Assembly: GCA_023846275.1 (NCBI GenBank)
Contig: JAIUJO010000165.1
Span: 1,076,001-1,140,000, forward strand
Direction: 5' to 3'
From: Vanilla planifolia
Lineage: Eukaryota > Streptophyta > Magnoliopsida > Asparagales > Orchidaceae
Length of the DNA: 64,000 nt
Shown: one piece after another, positions 25,301-41,185 of the stretch
Layout of the letters: each line of letters opens with the position of its first letter
Position numbering within the stretch: position 1 is the stretch's first letter
Translations under genes and position numbers: made by a program
The notes under the pieces: model-generated
Told to the model about the DNA's origin: nothing
Databases searched by the model: none
What the model saw: only the letters and a program-made list of their open reading frames with translations

Positions 25301-28300
25301 TCTTTTGTTTCATTACATAACATATTTTTAGTTTATCACATTTCTTCAAAAAATATTTTTGTTATTTATTATTATTTTCATTGAAATTTGTTGTAATTTT
25401 GGATGACACTTAATATGGATATAGAGAATGTCTTTGGACTCATCTCAACAAGCTCTATCCAATTAAATTTTTTTTATATGGAAAATAAAATATTTATTTT
25501 CCTTATGCAACTTTTTAAAGATAATTCAATTTGTATCTCATTTGATGATGAAAGTTTCTATGTTAAAGTTTATAAGTCTCTTGGAATGTAACTTTCACAA
25601 AACATTTATCCCATTTTTCAAATTTTTTTGATTGAATTGGTTATATTATTATGTAACTCAAAATATTTTTTAGGGTCACCATAACATATCTATTATTTTA
25701 TTATATTTTATTTTTTAAATTAATCTTATATTAGCTTTGATATATATTTACTTAATATTAAAATAATAATTTATCATTATTTATGCTTATTTACTTTAGT
25801 AATTCATAAAAAATCTATATCAGCTCTGATCGATATCAAATTATGATCGTTGGCCACACCTTGATGAGTTGTACCCAAATAAGTATTTATTTCAAATTTT
25901 CTAATATTTTATTTCCTAGGGTTGCAGCAAGTTTTATTTGATCTTTTAGTTTATACATTAATTGTCAATCGTTGATGTTACACTTAATCTCTGTAGTACA
26001 ATAGCAATAAATTTTTTCATATAATTTATGCCATTTCATCAACTTTTTTGTTTTAATTTGCTTATATTACTATCTTGAAATCTTGATTTGTATCATCTTT
26101 ACATCGCTTTAATTTGAGTATATAATAATAATTAAATTTAACCTATTTCAACAATAATCTTTATTTTCTTAGTACTTAAAAAATAACATTTTATGATATT
26201 TTCTTATTTACATTTTTAATTAACGAAAAATTCAGACAAAGGTCCTGCTAAGATGAATAAAAAAGGTCCTTTTAATAAAGTATCAGCTTCATATTTCTAA
26301 ATATTTAAGTTTCTCAATTGTTTTAGAATTTTAAGAGAACTTTTGTTTCGTACCAAATTTGGTGACATATGATGTTGTACTTTATCTACTTATTACGTTG
26401 GAATGCAGCTATTTTTATAATTTTTCTTATTAAATAAACTTTTTAACCTTTATTTAATTATATTTCTATGAAACTCAAAATGACCTTTCCTATGACCTTT
26501 TACATCACTTTGATTTGGATATAATACATTGTTTAAATTTGTTTAATTTTAGCTTTAAAATATATTTATGTAGTACTAGAATAACACTTTTTTAATATTT
26601 AAGCTTATTTATTTAATCCATAGTAATTCCAAAAACATTTGATGGACAAGTAGCGAACATCAATGTAATTATCTCAATGAACTTTGTACAATTAGATATC
26701 CAGTTTTTTATTTTTAAATATTTCATTTTCTTTAGTTTTGCTTTGTGAATTATTTCAATTCATACCAAATTTAATGATAGATGTTGTTATGTTTGGTCTT
26801 CATAATATCTTGGTACAAGCATTTTCCATACAATTTGTATCATAAATTAAAAGTTTTTTTCTTTAATTTGATTATAATACTACAAAACTCTAATTCCCCA
26901 TATGTCTCACTCTTTATTACTCTAATTTTTTTACATTACATTGCAACAATTTGTCTTATTTGAACACTATTTCAAATTTACTTTATATTGAAATAATTAA
27001 TTTTTTATTTATACATTTTTATTTTAATAATAAGAAAGAATTCCAAACGACTTTTGAAGGATATGAAACATATTTTTTTAGACACATCACAATGAGTATT
27101 GCAATTGAACATCAACTTTTAATTTTTTAAAAATTAATTTTTAGGCTTTTGAAACACTTTACAATACATTTTGTTTCATACTAGACTTGAAAATTAGGGA
27201 TGTTATGCTTAATCTTCCTAATAAATATAAATATAATTATCTGTTATAATTTATCTAATTTGTTTTGAATTTTTTACTTTGTTATTGTTATATTACAATG
27301 TTACTCTAAATCTTCTCTCATGTAGGCTTCAAATGTCTTCAATTTGGTTATATTATATTGTTTTAACTTATCCAATTTCAACTTTAACATATATTTACTT
27401 CATAATAAAATAAAACTTTATTATTATTCATGCTTACTTACTTTATCCATTCATAATAATTCTAGTTAAGGACTGATCCACATGAAATAAATATGGTTGG
27501 ATTCATCTTAATGAGTTTTATTTAATTAAAAATTCATTTATTATATTTTTGAATAATTTATTTTTCATATTTTAGCAACCTATAAGAGTTGTTTTGTTTC
27601 ATACTTAATTTGATGATCGAAGATGTTATGCTCATTCTCATTAGTATCTTAGATATTTACTGTGTGATACAATTTTTCTTACTTCAAAACTTTTACTTTA
27701 ATTTGGATATGTTACATTCAAAATTTAAATAAACACTTGTGTGACTTTTATGGCATTTTGACTTGGTTATATTATTTAGATGAAGTTTTTAGTTGTCAAA
27801 TTTTATGTTTATTTACTTAATATTAAAAAATAATTAATTATTATTTATACTTTCTTAACTTGATAATTCATAATAAATTTAAAGTAAGTTATCTTAATAC
27901 AAAACATATGTCATATTAGTTATCTGGATAATTTATAACCCAATTATATATTTATATCCCCAAATCAAGGATGTTATATTTAATCTCTGTGTTATCCTAG
28001 AATGAAACTTATATTGTACAATTTATCTCATTAATTATTATTTTTCAATATTATTTTGACATATCAAATTATAAATCAAAATCCACTTTATTATGACCTT
28101 TGTATTTGTATTCCTTTCATTTGGATAATTACAACTTCAATTTATCTAATTTTTTGTTTAATATATTTTTAAGTAATACTATAGCAACCATTTTTTTGAT
28201 ATTTATGCTTATTCATTTTATAATTCATAATAGTTCTAAGAAAATTATGATGGTGATGAAATAAATGTCAAATCATCACATTGAACACTATATAATTAAA

Positions 28301-31300
28301 TATTTAGTTTTATTTTTTAAGTAGTTTATTTTCTGTCGTTCGGCTTACTTTATGAACTATTTCAAATCACACCTGATTTGATGATCATGGTTGTTATGAT
28401 CAATCCTTTCAGCATGTTAGAATGAACCTTTTTCGTACACGTTATATCATTAATTGAAATTTTTTGCTTCAATTTGATTATTTTACTATAAAAATCAAAA
28501 TCTCCTTTTTTGTGACCATTCTCTTTCTTTGATTTTGTTTATTTGATTGCTCAATTTATCTCATGTCAACTTTATTATAAATTTCCTTAATATTAAAATA
28601 ATATTTTGTTACTATTTAGTCTTATTGAATTTTGTAATTAATACTGATTCCAAATGAGATATAAAAGTGACAAAATATCTTTCAATGTAATCACCTTGTT
28701 AATCCTTATAAATTAAATATTAATTTTTTGTTTTATTTTAAAAAAATTCAAACACTTTGGCACACTTTTTGTGGCATATTGATTCATTCCAAATTTGGTT
28801 ATCATGGGTGTTACACACCGTATTTTTAGCATATTTGATTGCATCATTTTAGTATAATTTATGACATCTTTGAAAATTATTTTCTTTATTTTTGTTATAT
28901 TAATATGTAAATCTAAATTTTCTAGTGTGTAAATTTAAAATTTTTTAAAATTTGATATATTGCATTACTTCAATTTACTCTATTTCACAAATATTTACTA
29001 AATAATTGTTTAATAATTTATTTATTTTTATGCTTATTTATATAAATAATTTCTAATAATTCCAAACAAGAATCGATCAAGACAAAAAAAGTTAATGGAC
29101 TTAAATTGTGAACTCTATATAATTAAGTACTAATTTACTATATCTAAATATATTATTTTTGTTATTTTAGCATCTCATATGGTTTTTTTTGTTTCATACA
29201 AGATTTGATGATCGAGGATATTATGCTTAATCTCCTTATTATCTAGAAATTCAACTTTCCTGTACAAAATTTCCACTTCAATCATGGAAAGCAATTTTTT
29301 ATTCTGTAGATTATGGTGAACAATTTATGATATATTTTTATTCGTACATGAAAATCTCGATTTTGGTATTGGAAAGTTTCCAAGAAAAGGTGTGGTTGAG
29401 AATGCTACATGTGATCTCCTAGTACATTAGAATAAAACTTTCCAACAAAACATATAACATTTCTTAAATGTTTTGCATTAACTTTGTGTTATGATTCCCC
29501 AAAGTATCTCATTAGATCTATAATATTAAATTAATTAAATTTAAAAATAGTAATTTTTTATTTTTTATTTAAATCTTCTTTTGTATTAGCAGTAACATAA
29601 ATTTATTCTTTCTAAAGATTGGGAAAATTTTATGAGGTATTTTGACTCTTTTATTTTTCATGATCAAGAAAGGCATGCAAGACCACCTTACTATAATAGA
29701 ACTCAACTATCACATAAAATTATGACATTTCATCAAATGATATTCATTAAAATTGTTGTTTCATTAAGTAATTCTAAATAATGTGTAAGTAAACCATTAC
29801 ATTTCTTATAATTCTTTATATTACATTATTTAAATTTATCTAATATTAGCATCAATATATATTTAATAAATATTAAAAAAATTATTTATGCATATTTTCT
29901 TTACAATTTTTAGTAATTTAGAATGAGGACTAGTTAGGATGAAACCAATATCATTGGACACATTTGAATAAACTCTATCAAATTTGGCAATAATTTTTAT
30001 AATTTAAAAAAAACTTCATTCGAACTATCAAAATGGTTTTTATCTAACTTAATTTTAAATTTATATTTTTTGACTTTTTTGCTCGGCTTTAGCACACTTT
30101 ATTAGGCATTTTTACTCATACCTTATTTTACTATAAAGGATCTTACATTCAGTCTCCTTAACACATTGGAATACAACTTTTTTATACAATCTATCAAATG
30201 TTTTGGAGTGTTTTGTGTTTATTTCATTATACTAATATTAAATACTTATTCTCTTTTTGTGTGATCATTATATGCACTTGATTTGTAACACTATAGTACT
30301 TGAATTAAAAATGTTTCTATTTTAATATATCTTTTCTCAATATAAAAACATTGGTTCATTATTATTTCAACGTAATTAATTTCGTAATTCATAGTAATTC
30401 TAAACAAAGGCAAATTCTAGTGAAATGAACATTGTTGGACACATCTTGATGAGTTTTATCAAATTAAATATTTATTTTTCAATTTTAGAATATTAAATAT
30501 GTTAGGATTTTGAAATGTTTTACAATGTAGTATAATTCGTACCTAATTAGCTGATGAAATTTGTTACACTTGATTTCTTCAGAATGTTGAGATGCAACAT
30601 TTCCATAAAAATATTTCTTATTTCAAAATTTTTTCTTTGATTTGTCTATGTTTCAATGTGACCTTCAACGTCATATTAAAATACCTTTTTTCTTATTTAT
30701 TATGGTAATTTGTAGTAAGGCCAAATGGGGTCCTGTTGAGAGAAAACAAACATTGATCATCTTAACTTAATGAACTCCATATATTTAATTTATATTTTTA
30801 AATAGTTTTATTTTAATGGGACTGGCACGCTTAATGAATCTTTTTGATTTTTACTTGATGTGCCGACAGAGGATGTTATACTCAATCTCCTTACAATCAT
30901 GGAATATAACTTTCATTTTAAAATAATCTCATTTAAATATTTAATTTCAATTTGGTTATATTACTATTAAACACTTATTCACCACTAATGAGACCTTTAC
31001 ATTGCATTGATTTTGCTAAAATACATCAATTATGTTAATGTCATTTTTGCTTTTTATTATAAATTTACTTAATATTAAATTAATAATTAGTTATTATTAA
31101 AGTTCATTTTATTTTAGTGATTTGTGATAATTCTAGGTGGGGTTTGATTGAGAAATAAACATTTTTAAATTGATTATTTTTTTCTAAAGTATTTGCACAC
31201 TTAATAAGTAATTTTAATTCATTCTTAACATAGTGGTTAATGATGTCACGTTTGATCTACTTAGTAACTTGGAACTCAACTTCCTCATATAACTTTGCTA

Positions 31301-33534
31301 AATTTTCAATTAAATTTAGTTACATTATTGTGAATATCTTATTACTCTCACCACTACCTTTTTCCTCACTTTGATTTTGTTTTATTTTATTGCTTTAACT
31401 TATCTAATTTTAGTATTAATATATATTTACCTAATTTTCAAATAATAATTTATTATAATTTTTGCTTACTGACGTTGTTAAATCATAGAAATTCTAAATG
31501 ATGTGCAATTAAGAAGAAATGAATGTTATTGGACTTAGCTATAGAAGCTCTATCTAATAAATATTTATCTTTTTGATTTTATATGTTTTATTTTTAATAG
31601 TTTTCATACACTTTAAGAGATGTTGTGATTCATACATGATATTTTTATTTAGGATGTTGCATTTGATCTCTTTAACATCTTCGAATGCAACCTTCCTATG
31701 TAATATATCTCATTTCTAAAAATGTCTAGTTTTGATTTTTTTTACTATGATGAAACTCTAATTCTCCTCTAAATCTTTTATTATACTGCTTTTATTTGGT
31801 TATATTAAATTTTTTTTATTTTCTTTTCTTTTAACTTTAAAAAATGTATAGTTTATATCAAAATAATAAGTTATTATCATTTACTTTTAAGTTTTTTATA
31901 TTAAAATGTTAAATTATTATTATTAAAATAGTAGATGATTATTTGCTTGATCTTCTATGTATCTTGCAAAACAAGTTTCTCATATATGTGAACCGATTTC
32001 TCTAAATTTATTGTTTTAGTTAACTTATTTTATTGTTTAACTCTAAATCTTCTCTCGTATGAGTATTTTATTTAATTTTATAACATTACATTGCTTCAAT
32101 TTAACTCATAAATTCTTTAATATATTTTTACTTAATAATAAAATAGGATTTTTTTATTAATGATTATTTATTTTGGTAATTCATATAATTCCAAATGAGG
32201 CCTAATTAAAAAAAAAAGGCATTGCTCTAATCTCAACAAGCTCCATCAAATTACATTTTCATTTTTGTATTTTTAAAATTCTTTTCCTATGATTCTTTAC
32301 ATTTTACAATGTATTTTTGATTTGTACCAATTTTGGAGATCAAAGATGTTACACTCAATGTCCTTGGTACCTTTTAACATAGTTTTTTGAAAACTTTTAT
32401 CACATTTCTTAACACTTTTCACCTTGATTTGGTTATATTACAATGGATTCTATTTCTTATATCTTGTGAGATTTATGTTGCTTTAAATTGGTTGTACTAT
32501 TTTGCTTCAATTTATCTCATTTGTGCACTATTATATTTTTACTTTAAATTAGAATAATAATTTATTTTTATTTAAGGTTTTTATATTTATAATTTGTAAT
32601 AATTTCAAACAAGGAGCTATTGAGAGGAAACAAAAGTCCTTGGGGTGTGCCTAGTTATATGCAATTAAATTTTTTATTTGATATTTTCAAATATTATTTC
32701 ATGATTGATCATTTTGTCAAAAATTTTGATTCATGCTTAATTTAACGATCAGAGATGTTACACTTCACCACCTAATTATTATGGTAGGAAACTTTCTAAA
32801 TAAATTTATCTCAGTTATTCAAATGTTTTGCTTTGGTTTTGCCATATTTCTTTAAAACTCTAATCCTCTTCTTCTTTGACCATTGCAACATTTTAATTGT
32901 TGTATGTTATATTACTACAAATTATCGTATTTGAATATTAATATATAAATATATTTATTTTAAAATAATAATTTCTTTTTATTAATAGTTATTTACCAAT
33001 TTGTTTTAGAAGTTTTATTTTTTAGGATTTTATCATGCTTTATAAGATTTTTTACTCCATCCATTATTTTGTGATGAAGAAGCTACACTTGATCCCATTA
33101 GTATATTGTAATGTAGTTTTTTGTTTCAATTTATCTTATCATTTCAATTGCTCCACTTATTTTGGTTATATTACTATGCAACACTAAATCTCCTCTTTTA
33201 TGTCTTTAACATTGCTATAATTTGGCTATATTATATTGCTTCAATTTATATCTTTCAAGCTTTAATATTTATTTGCCTAATATTATAATATAATTATTTA
33301 TTATTTGTGTTTATCTAGTTTTGCAATTCATAGTAGTTGAAAACGAGGTATGATCTAGAAAAAACAAATTAAAATAATAAATTATTATTATTATTTCTTA
33401 TATACTTTTGTATTTCTTAGTAATTCAAAATATAGAATAGTTAAGGTGAAATAGATGTCTTTGGGCTTATCAAACTAAATATTTATTTTTATATATTTTA
33501 AATATTTTATACTCAAAAATTTTGCATGCTTTAG

Positions 33535-33593
33535 GTACAATTTATTTGAGTTTTTCAATCAACTTTTAAGTACAATTTATTTGAGTTTTTCAA
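33535..33593 (+). repeat. Short tandem duplication, 35-bp step
   Basis: GTACAATTTATTTGAGTTTT occurs at 33535 and again at 33570, both followed by TCAA or TCAAA. It is a local duplication inside one satellite monomer, in the block that normally precedes the TTTATCTCATTTCTTC landmark. Confidence 0.8.
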
Positions 33594-36500
33594 ATTTTTT
33601 ACATCGAGTTTATTATATTACAAAAAGCTATCATTTCCTTTAATGTAACGTCTACTACACTTTCATTTGATTATGTTATATTCTTTCTGTTTAACGTATT
33701 TTATCTTAAATATATATATTTAATTTTTTATTAAAATAATAATTTATTATTTTTTATGTTGAATAACATTGCTTATTCATAGTACTCTGAATATGGTCTA
33801 ACAAAGATGAAACAAATGTTATACATCATATCATTTCCAACATTAATGAATTAAATATTCTTTTTTTGAAATATTTTATTTTTCATGATTTTGATATGAT
33901 TTGGGAGACATTTTTATTCCTACATGATTTGGTGAATGAAGATTTTATAACTGATCTTAGACTCTTAAAATGAAATTTCTCATAATATCTATCTTTTTTT
34001 ATTGAAATTGTTTGCTTTGATTAGCTATACATCACTTTGATTTAGCATATTACATGCCCTCAATCTTTCTCATTTTAGTTTTATTAAATATTTACTTAAT
34101 ATTTAATTAAATTAATTAATTTTATTTTTTCTTTTTACAATTATTATTCATAGTCATCCAAATTGAGGTATGATTCAGATGAAAAATTTTCTTTAGACTC
34201 ATCTCAACTAGTGGTATCAATATAAAAAAAATTTTAATATTTTTTAAATACTTTAATTTTTAAGGTTTTTAGTTATTTTATAAGTCACCTTGATTCGTAC
34301 CTTATTTAGAAATTGAAGATGTTACGGTGATCTCAGAATCTTGGAATTCAACTTTATCATAAAATATATCTCATTTTTAAAATTGTTTGCTTTCATTTTC
34401 ATTTATTACAATATAAATCTAAATCCCAACAAATGAGACCTTTATATTGCTTTGAAAAGCTTAAATTATATTACTTTAATTCTTCTTATTTTTGAGTTAA
34501 TATATATTTTCTTAATAATAAAAAATAATTTTGTATCATTTGTTATCATTTACTTTCATAAATTACAGTAATTCAGAATGAGATTGGATCATGAGAAAGA
34601 GGAACATCAATGAACTCATCCCAAAGTGTTTTTTATAATTAGTATACTTATTTTTACAGTTTTAAATAAGTTATTTTATAAGTTTTTGCAAATATTAGAA
34701 GTTATTTCTATTTGCATCAAATGTAGTCATCTACAATGTTAAACTATATCCCCTTAGTATTTTGCAATGTATATTCCCAATATAATTTATCTAATTTTTT
34801 CAAATGATTTTTTATATTACCACGAAGCTTTAATTATCCTATAATGTGACTTTTAAATTGATTTAGTTTACTAGTTTTATATTACTTAAATATATCTCTT
34901 TTTAAAACTTTTTATAAATTTACTTGATTTTTAAATGATAATTTACTTTTTTCATTCATAGTTGTTTTTGCAATACGTAGAACTTCTAAAAGAGGTCATA
35001 TTTAGAAGTATTGAACTTTATTGTACTCCTACTAATGAGCTCTATAAAATTTAATATTCATTTTTATATTTTAAAATATTTTATTCTCAAGGGTTTTTTG
35101 ACTATTTATGACACATTTAACTTAATGCAAAATTTTATAATTGAGGATGTTATAATAGATTTCCATGCAACCTTGGAGTGTAGCTTTGCTAAGAAATTTA
35201 TCTCATTTCTTCAAATCTTTTCCATCAATTTGTTATATAACTAATATGCTTTATTTCTCCTCCCATGTAACCTTCACAAAACTTTATTTAGTTATATTAT
35301 ATTTATTCAACTTACACATTTTAGTTTTAATATATATTTATAAAATATTAAAAGAATAATTTTTTATTTTTCATTTTTAGTTCTTTAATTTGCCATTATT
35401 CCAATTGAGGTTAAATCAAGAAGAAAAAAATGTTGTTTGACTCATCTCGATGAGCTATATCAAATAATACATTAATTTTTATATTTTTATATACATTGTT
35501 TTTTAGGAGTTTGGTATGTTTTATGTAGCATTATAATTTTTTCTATATTTGATTGATGAGGATGTTTCATTTAGTCTCCACAGTAATAAAGAACTTAAAT
35601 TTCTCACATAATTTATATCATTTGTCGAGATGTTTCACATCAATTTAGGTATATTACCATGTAACTCTAAGTCCTCTCTCATGTGGCTTTTAAATCACTA
35701 TGTTTTGGTAATATTATATTTCTTCATTTTGTCTAATTTAAGAATTTATATATGTTTACATAATATCAAAACTATTAATTTCTTATTGCTTATTGTAATT
35801 TAATTTTGCAATTGTCAATAAATCCAAATGAAATTAAATAGAGGTGAACAAAATATCGTTGGTTTCTTCTTGGTGTACTCTATTGATTGTAATTTTCCTC
35901 TTTATAATTTACTAAATATTTTATTTTTTATGAATTTTTCATGCTTTATATTGCATTTTGATTTGTACCTATTTTTATTATCAAATATGCTACACACAAT
36001 GTCCTTGGTACCTTGAACTTCAACTTCATTAACCAATTTATGCCTATTCTTCAACTTTTTTAGTATGACATGGTTTTAATAATATTAAACTCTAACTCTC
36101 CTATCATGAAATAGTTACATGTTTTTTATTTTTTAAAATTAAATTGTTATCTCAACTTAGGTTTAATAAATATTTACATAATATAAAGAAATATTTCATT
36201 AATAATTTTTTAGTTAGTCATATTAAATCCAATTGATGAATAGTTAAGTTTAAAATAAACGTTACTGCACTCATGTCTACTAGCTCTCTCTAATTAGGTT
36301 TTTATTTTTACATTTCTTTAAATAATTTATTTTCTAGATTTTTTTAGTTTTAAGAGATATTTTAATTTTTATCTTATTTTATAATTGAAGATGTTACATT
36401 AGATACCCTAAGTATTTAGGAAAACAAAGTTTTCATACAATTTATCTCATTTAATAAATTGTTTTGTTTTGACTTTTCTATGTTATGATGAAGCTCTAAT

Positions 36501-39500
36501 CTACTCTCATATACATTTTTTTTATTTGGTTTTTTATATTTTTTTAACTTATTTAATTTACTTACATTATTTATTTATTTAACATTAAATTAATAATTGT
36601 TATCTATTTATGCTTATTTAATTTAAACATTCATAATAATTCCAAAAGATGGTTTATTTAGTTGAAATAAATGTCACTAGAGTTCTCTCAATGAGCTCTA
36701 TCAAGGTAAATTTTCATTTTTATTTTTTTAATATTTTTAGCTTTTAATATCTTAGAACATTTTGTGAGACAATTCAAATCATTCCTAACTATAAAATCAA
36801 GAATTTTATGCTTTATTTTCTTAGTGTCCTCAAATGCAATTTTGTGATACATTTTATCTCATTTTAGTAAATATTTCATTTTTATCAACTTATATTATTA
36901 TGAAATTCTAAAGCTCCTTCAATGTCAATATAGAGAATGTTACATTCAATTTTATTTGCTATGGTAATTCACGACAATTGTAAACGTGGTCTTATTAAGG
37001 CAAAAAAGGGTCAACAGAAACATCTCAATTCCATATATCAAATTACATGTACTTCTTTAATTTTAAATATTTTTATTTTCAATAGTTTCTATGCGCTTTA
37101 TAGAATACTTCTATTCCTACCTTTGTTTTTGATAATCATTGATGTTACACCTGATCTGCTTAATATTATGACATCCATCTTTATAATAAATTTTATCTCA
37201 TTTTATCAAAATGTTTTTCTTTGATTTTGTTATCTTTCTATGTAACTCTGAATTTCTGAAGGAGCGACCTTTACATCACTTTTGTAGTTATATTACAATA
37301 TATAAATTTCTATTATTTAAACATAAATATATTGTTTGTTAATACTAAAAAATAATTTAATAATTCTTATGTTTATTTAATGTGCAAATTTTTGGTAAAT
37401 ACTAATGATATCATATGAAGATGAAATGGATGTTGTTGAAGTGACTCGATGAGCTCTATCAATTATACATTCATTTTTATTTTCAAATATTTAATTTTAA
37501 ATGTTTTTGGAATGTTTTGTAAAGCATTTTAATTTGTGTTAGAATTCACAATCAAGGACATTATACTCAATCCCTTTACTGCTTATGAATGTAGTTTTTG
37601 AGAATAATAAAGCTCATATTTTTAAAATTCTTTACTTTTATTTTTATATATTACTATGTTGCTCTAATTCTCTAAGGTATTTCTTTTACATTGCTTGAAA
37701 TTTTTAATGCTACATTTCTATAATTTAACTTACTTTAGCTTTATTAAATATTTACATAATATTTAAATGATAATTTAATAGTATTTATGCTTATTTTTTG
37801 GTAATTCAAGTAACTCAAAGCAAGCTTAGATTCAAATGAAACGAATTTGATTGTACTTGCCTCAAGGAACTCTATACAATAAAACTTTTTTATTTTTAAA
37901 TATTTATTTTCTAGAGTTTTGTCCTATTTAATATGATATTTTGATTCAAAACAAATTTTATTATCAAGAATGTGATACTGATCTCTATTGTATATTAGAA
38001 TAATTGCTTTCCCAAATATTTGTCACAATTATATAAATGTTTTACTTTAATTTTGTTTTGTTCTTATAAAACATTAATTGTACTCTTGCGTGTCTTTTAT
38101 ATAGCTATCATTTTTTTAAATTATATTTCTCGAATTTATCTAATTATATCTATATTATCGATTTTATCAAAATTAAAATAATAATTTATTTTTTATTTAT
38201 TTTATTAAAAGTAACTCCAACTGAGGTTTCAACACGTTGAAACAAATGTTATTTAACTCATCTCAATGAGCTCTATCTATTTAAGTATTGATTTTTATGT
38301 TGGTAAATATTTGATTTTCCCATGCTCTTGTATGACTTATGAGATATTTTAAATTGGACAAGATTTAATGATTGAGGATGTTATGCCCGATCTCTGTATA
38401 TCAAGAAATGCAACTTTTTCATACAATTTATCTCATCTCTTGAAATTGTTCTCTTTTTGTTTTTGATGCTAACCTAAAACTTAGAATCTTCTATTGTGAG
38501 CCTTTTATGCTTCTTAGAATTTGATATGTTATATTCCATAAAGTTTTCTCATTTTAGCTTTATTACATTTTTACTTAATATTTAAAAAAAATAATTATTA
38601 TTCATGCTTATTTATTTCTGTAATATGGAATAATTCAAAATATGGCATGATCAAGATGGAATAAATATTGTCAACTTGACTTGATTAACAGTATTACCTT
38701 AATGATTTTTTGTTTTTAAATATTTTATTCTCTAAAATGTAGAAATATTTTATAAGATGCTTCAATTAATACCCAACTTGATGATTGACATTGTTACACC
38801 AAAATTTCTTTAGTAACTTGAATGCAACATTGTTGTAAAATTTGTCTTATTTCTTTAACTTTTTCACCACAATTTACTAATAGTGAATAAAACTCTAAAT
38901 CTCTTATCATTTGGATTTTAAACAAATTCTATTTTATTACATTCATTATTAGAATTTATCTTGTTTAGACTTCAATATATTTTTACTTAATATATAAAAA
39001 CATTTATTATCACTTTTCGTTATTTATGTTAATAATTTATAGTAATCCTAAACTTGGCTTAATTAAGACAAAACAAAACATCTTTGGGCTCATCTCAATA
39101 AATTCTATAAATTTAAATATCCCTTTTTATATTTCTAAATATTTTATTTGCTAATATTTTGGCATGTATAATGAGATATTTTGATTTGTACAACATTTAA
39201 TGACCTTGTATGTTTCACTCAATGTACACTGTATCTATAAGTGTGTAGTTGTCCTGTATTTTTTATATAACTTATTAGAATTTTTTTATTTAATTTGGTT
39301 TCAATACTTTAAAACAATAATTTCCTTCTTATGTGACACTTACATTTCCATTCATTTGGTTAGATTGCAATACTTTGATTTATCTAATTTTAGCTTTAAT
39401 GTTTACTTATTATTATTAATGTTTATTTAATTTATCAATTTGTCATAATTCTAAATGGGATCTAATGAAGATGAAACAAATATTGCTGAGCTCGTCTAAA

Positions 39501-40775
39501 AAAGTTTCTTCTAATCAAATATTTAATTTTATATGTTTCAATATTTTTTTATAGCTTTGCATGAAAAATGTGACAAATCTATTTGAAGCAAATTTAATAA
39601 TTAAGAATGTTATACATGATCTACGTCTTAATGTCGAATGCTACTTTGAAAAAATAATTTCCCGTCTAATCATATTTTTCTCTTTCATTTAGTTATTTTT
39701 TATGAAACTCTGATTCTTTGCTTGCGTAACATTTACATCACTTTTATTTGGTTATATTAAGTTGCTTCAATTTATCTCATTTTAGTTTCATTATAAACTT
39801 ACTATTAGAATAAATTCTTTTAATTATTTATGCTTCTTTAATTTTGTAATTCTCAGTATTCCAAATGTGGTCCGATCAAGACAAAAAATGTCTTTGGAGT
39901 AATCCTGACAAGCTCAATCTAATTAAATATTCTTTTTGAATTTTTAAATATTAATTGTTTAAGGTTTTGTCAAGCTTTATGAAAGCTTTAAATTAATACT
40001 TGATTTTAGGATGGCAATTGGTATAGTTAGTCACCTTAATAAAATGATGTCCAACTTTCTTTAATAATTTTACTCATTTCATAAAAAAAGTTTCTTTGAT
40101 TTGGCTATATTACTCTGTAGCTTTAAATCTTCTCTTTTGTGACCTTTATAAGTGTTTAATTTTGCTATTTCACTATATATTTCTAAATCTCTTCATGTGT
40201 GAAATTTTCTTTTTGGTTTTTTTATTACATGATTTTAGTTTATTTTATTAGTACTTTAATATATATTAATTTAATACTTAAATAACATTTTTTATTGTTT
40301 GTGATTATTTACTTTGTTAATTTTTTGTTATTACAAATGATCTATATTAAGACAATCTTTATGTAATTCACTACAAAGTTTTTATATTTCTAAATATTTT
40401 CTTTTATAAGGTTTTTGCATGATTTATGACACTACTCTTCTTACAATAGTTTGAAAATGTGGTGGCATCACTCACTCTCCTCAATACCTTTTTATGTTGT
40501 TTTCCCCATATAATTTATCTCATTTATTCAAATTTTTTTCTTTTCTTTTGTTATGTTGTTAAGAAACTCAAATTTTCATATATTGTGACTATTACATCAC
40601 TTTGATATTTTTATATTATATCAGCATAGTTTATCTCCTTTCAACATTAACATGTGTTTATTAAATTTTAAAGTAATGATTTACTATTATTTAATAATAT
40701 TTACTTTAGTAATTTCAAGCAATTACAAACAATGCTAAATCATAACAAAACAACTGTTATTGGATTTCTCTAAAT

Positions 40776-41185
40776 GAGCTACATCCAATGAAGTATTTAT
40801 TTTTTAACAACTTTATTTTCTAAAGTTTTATTAGGTTTTACTAGATAGTTTAATTTTACCATATTTGATCATTCAAGATGTTACATATGATCTATATAAT
40901 GCTAGCAATGTAACTTTCATACAATTTATCTCATTTCTTGAAATGTTTTACTTTGACTTGGTTGCTTTTACATATAACTCTAAATGTTCACTCCTATGAC
41001 CTTTACATTACTTTGATTTGGATATATTATATTTCTTCTGTTTCTCTTATTTTAGCTTTATTACATTTTTAATTATATTAAAATAATAATTTATAATTAT
41101 TTATGCTTATTTGCTTTGCTAATATACAATAGTTTCAAATGAGGTCTAACTAAGGTTGAATAACTATCTTTAGATTTATCATAAA
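40776..41185 (+). repeat. Representative satellite monomer, 410 bp
   Basis: This unit runs from one GAGCT landmark to the next. In order it contains TTTATTTTCTAAAGTTTTAT, CATATTTGATCATTCAAGAT, GTTACATATGATCTATATAA, ATGTAACTTTCATACAATTT, ATCTCATTTCTTGAAATGTT, CTTTGACTTGG at 40951, CTATGACCTTTACATTA, CTTTGATTTGG at 41011, TCTCTTATTTTAGC, AATAATAATTTATAATTATT and GAGGTCTAACTAAGG. The two CTTTGAxTTGG blocks, exactly 60 bp apart, show a short internal duplication that recurs in most monomers. Confidence 0.8.
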
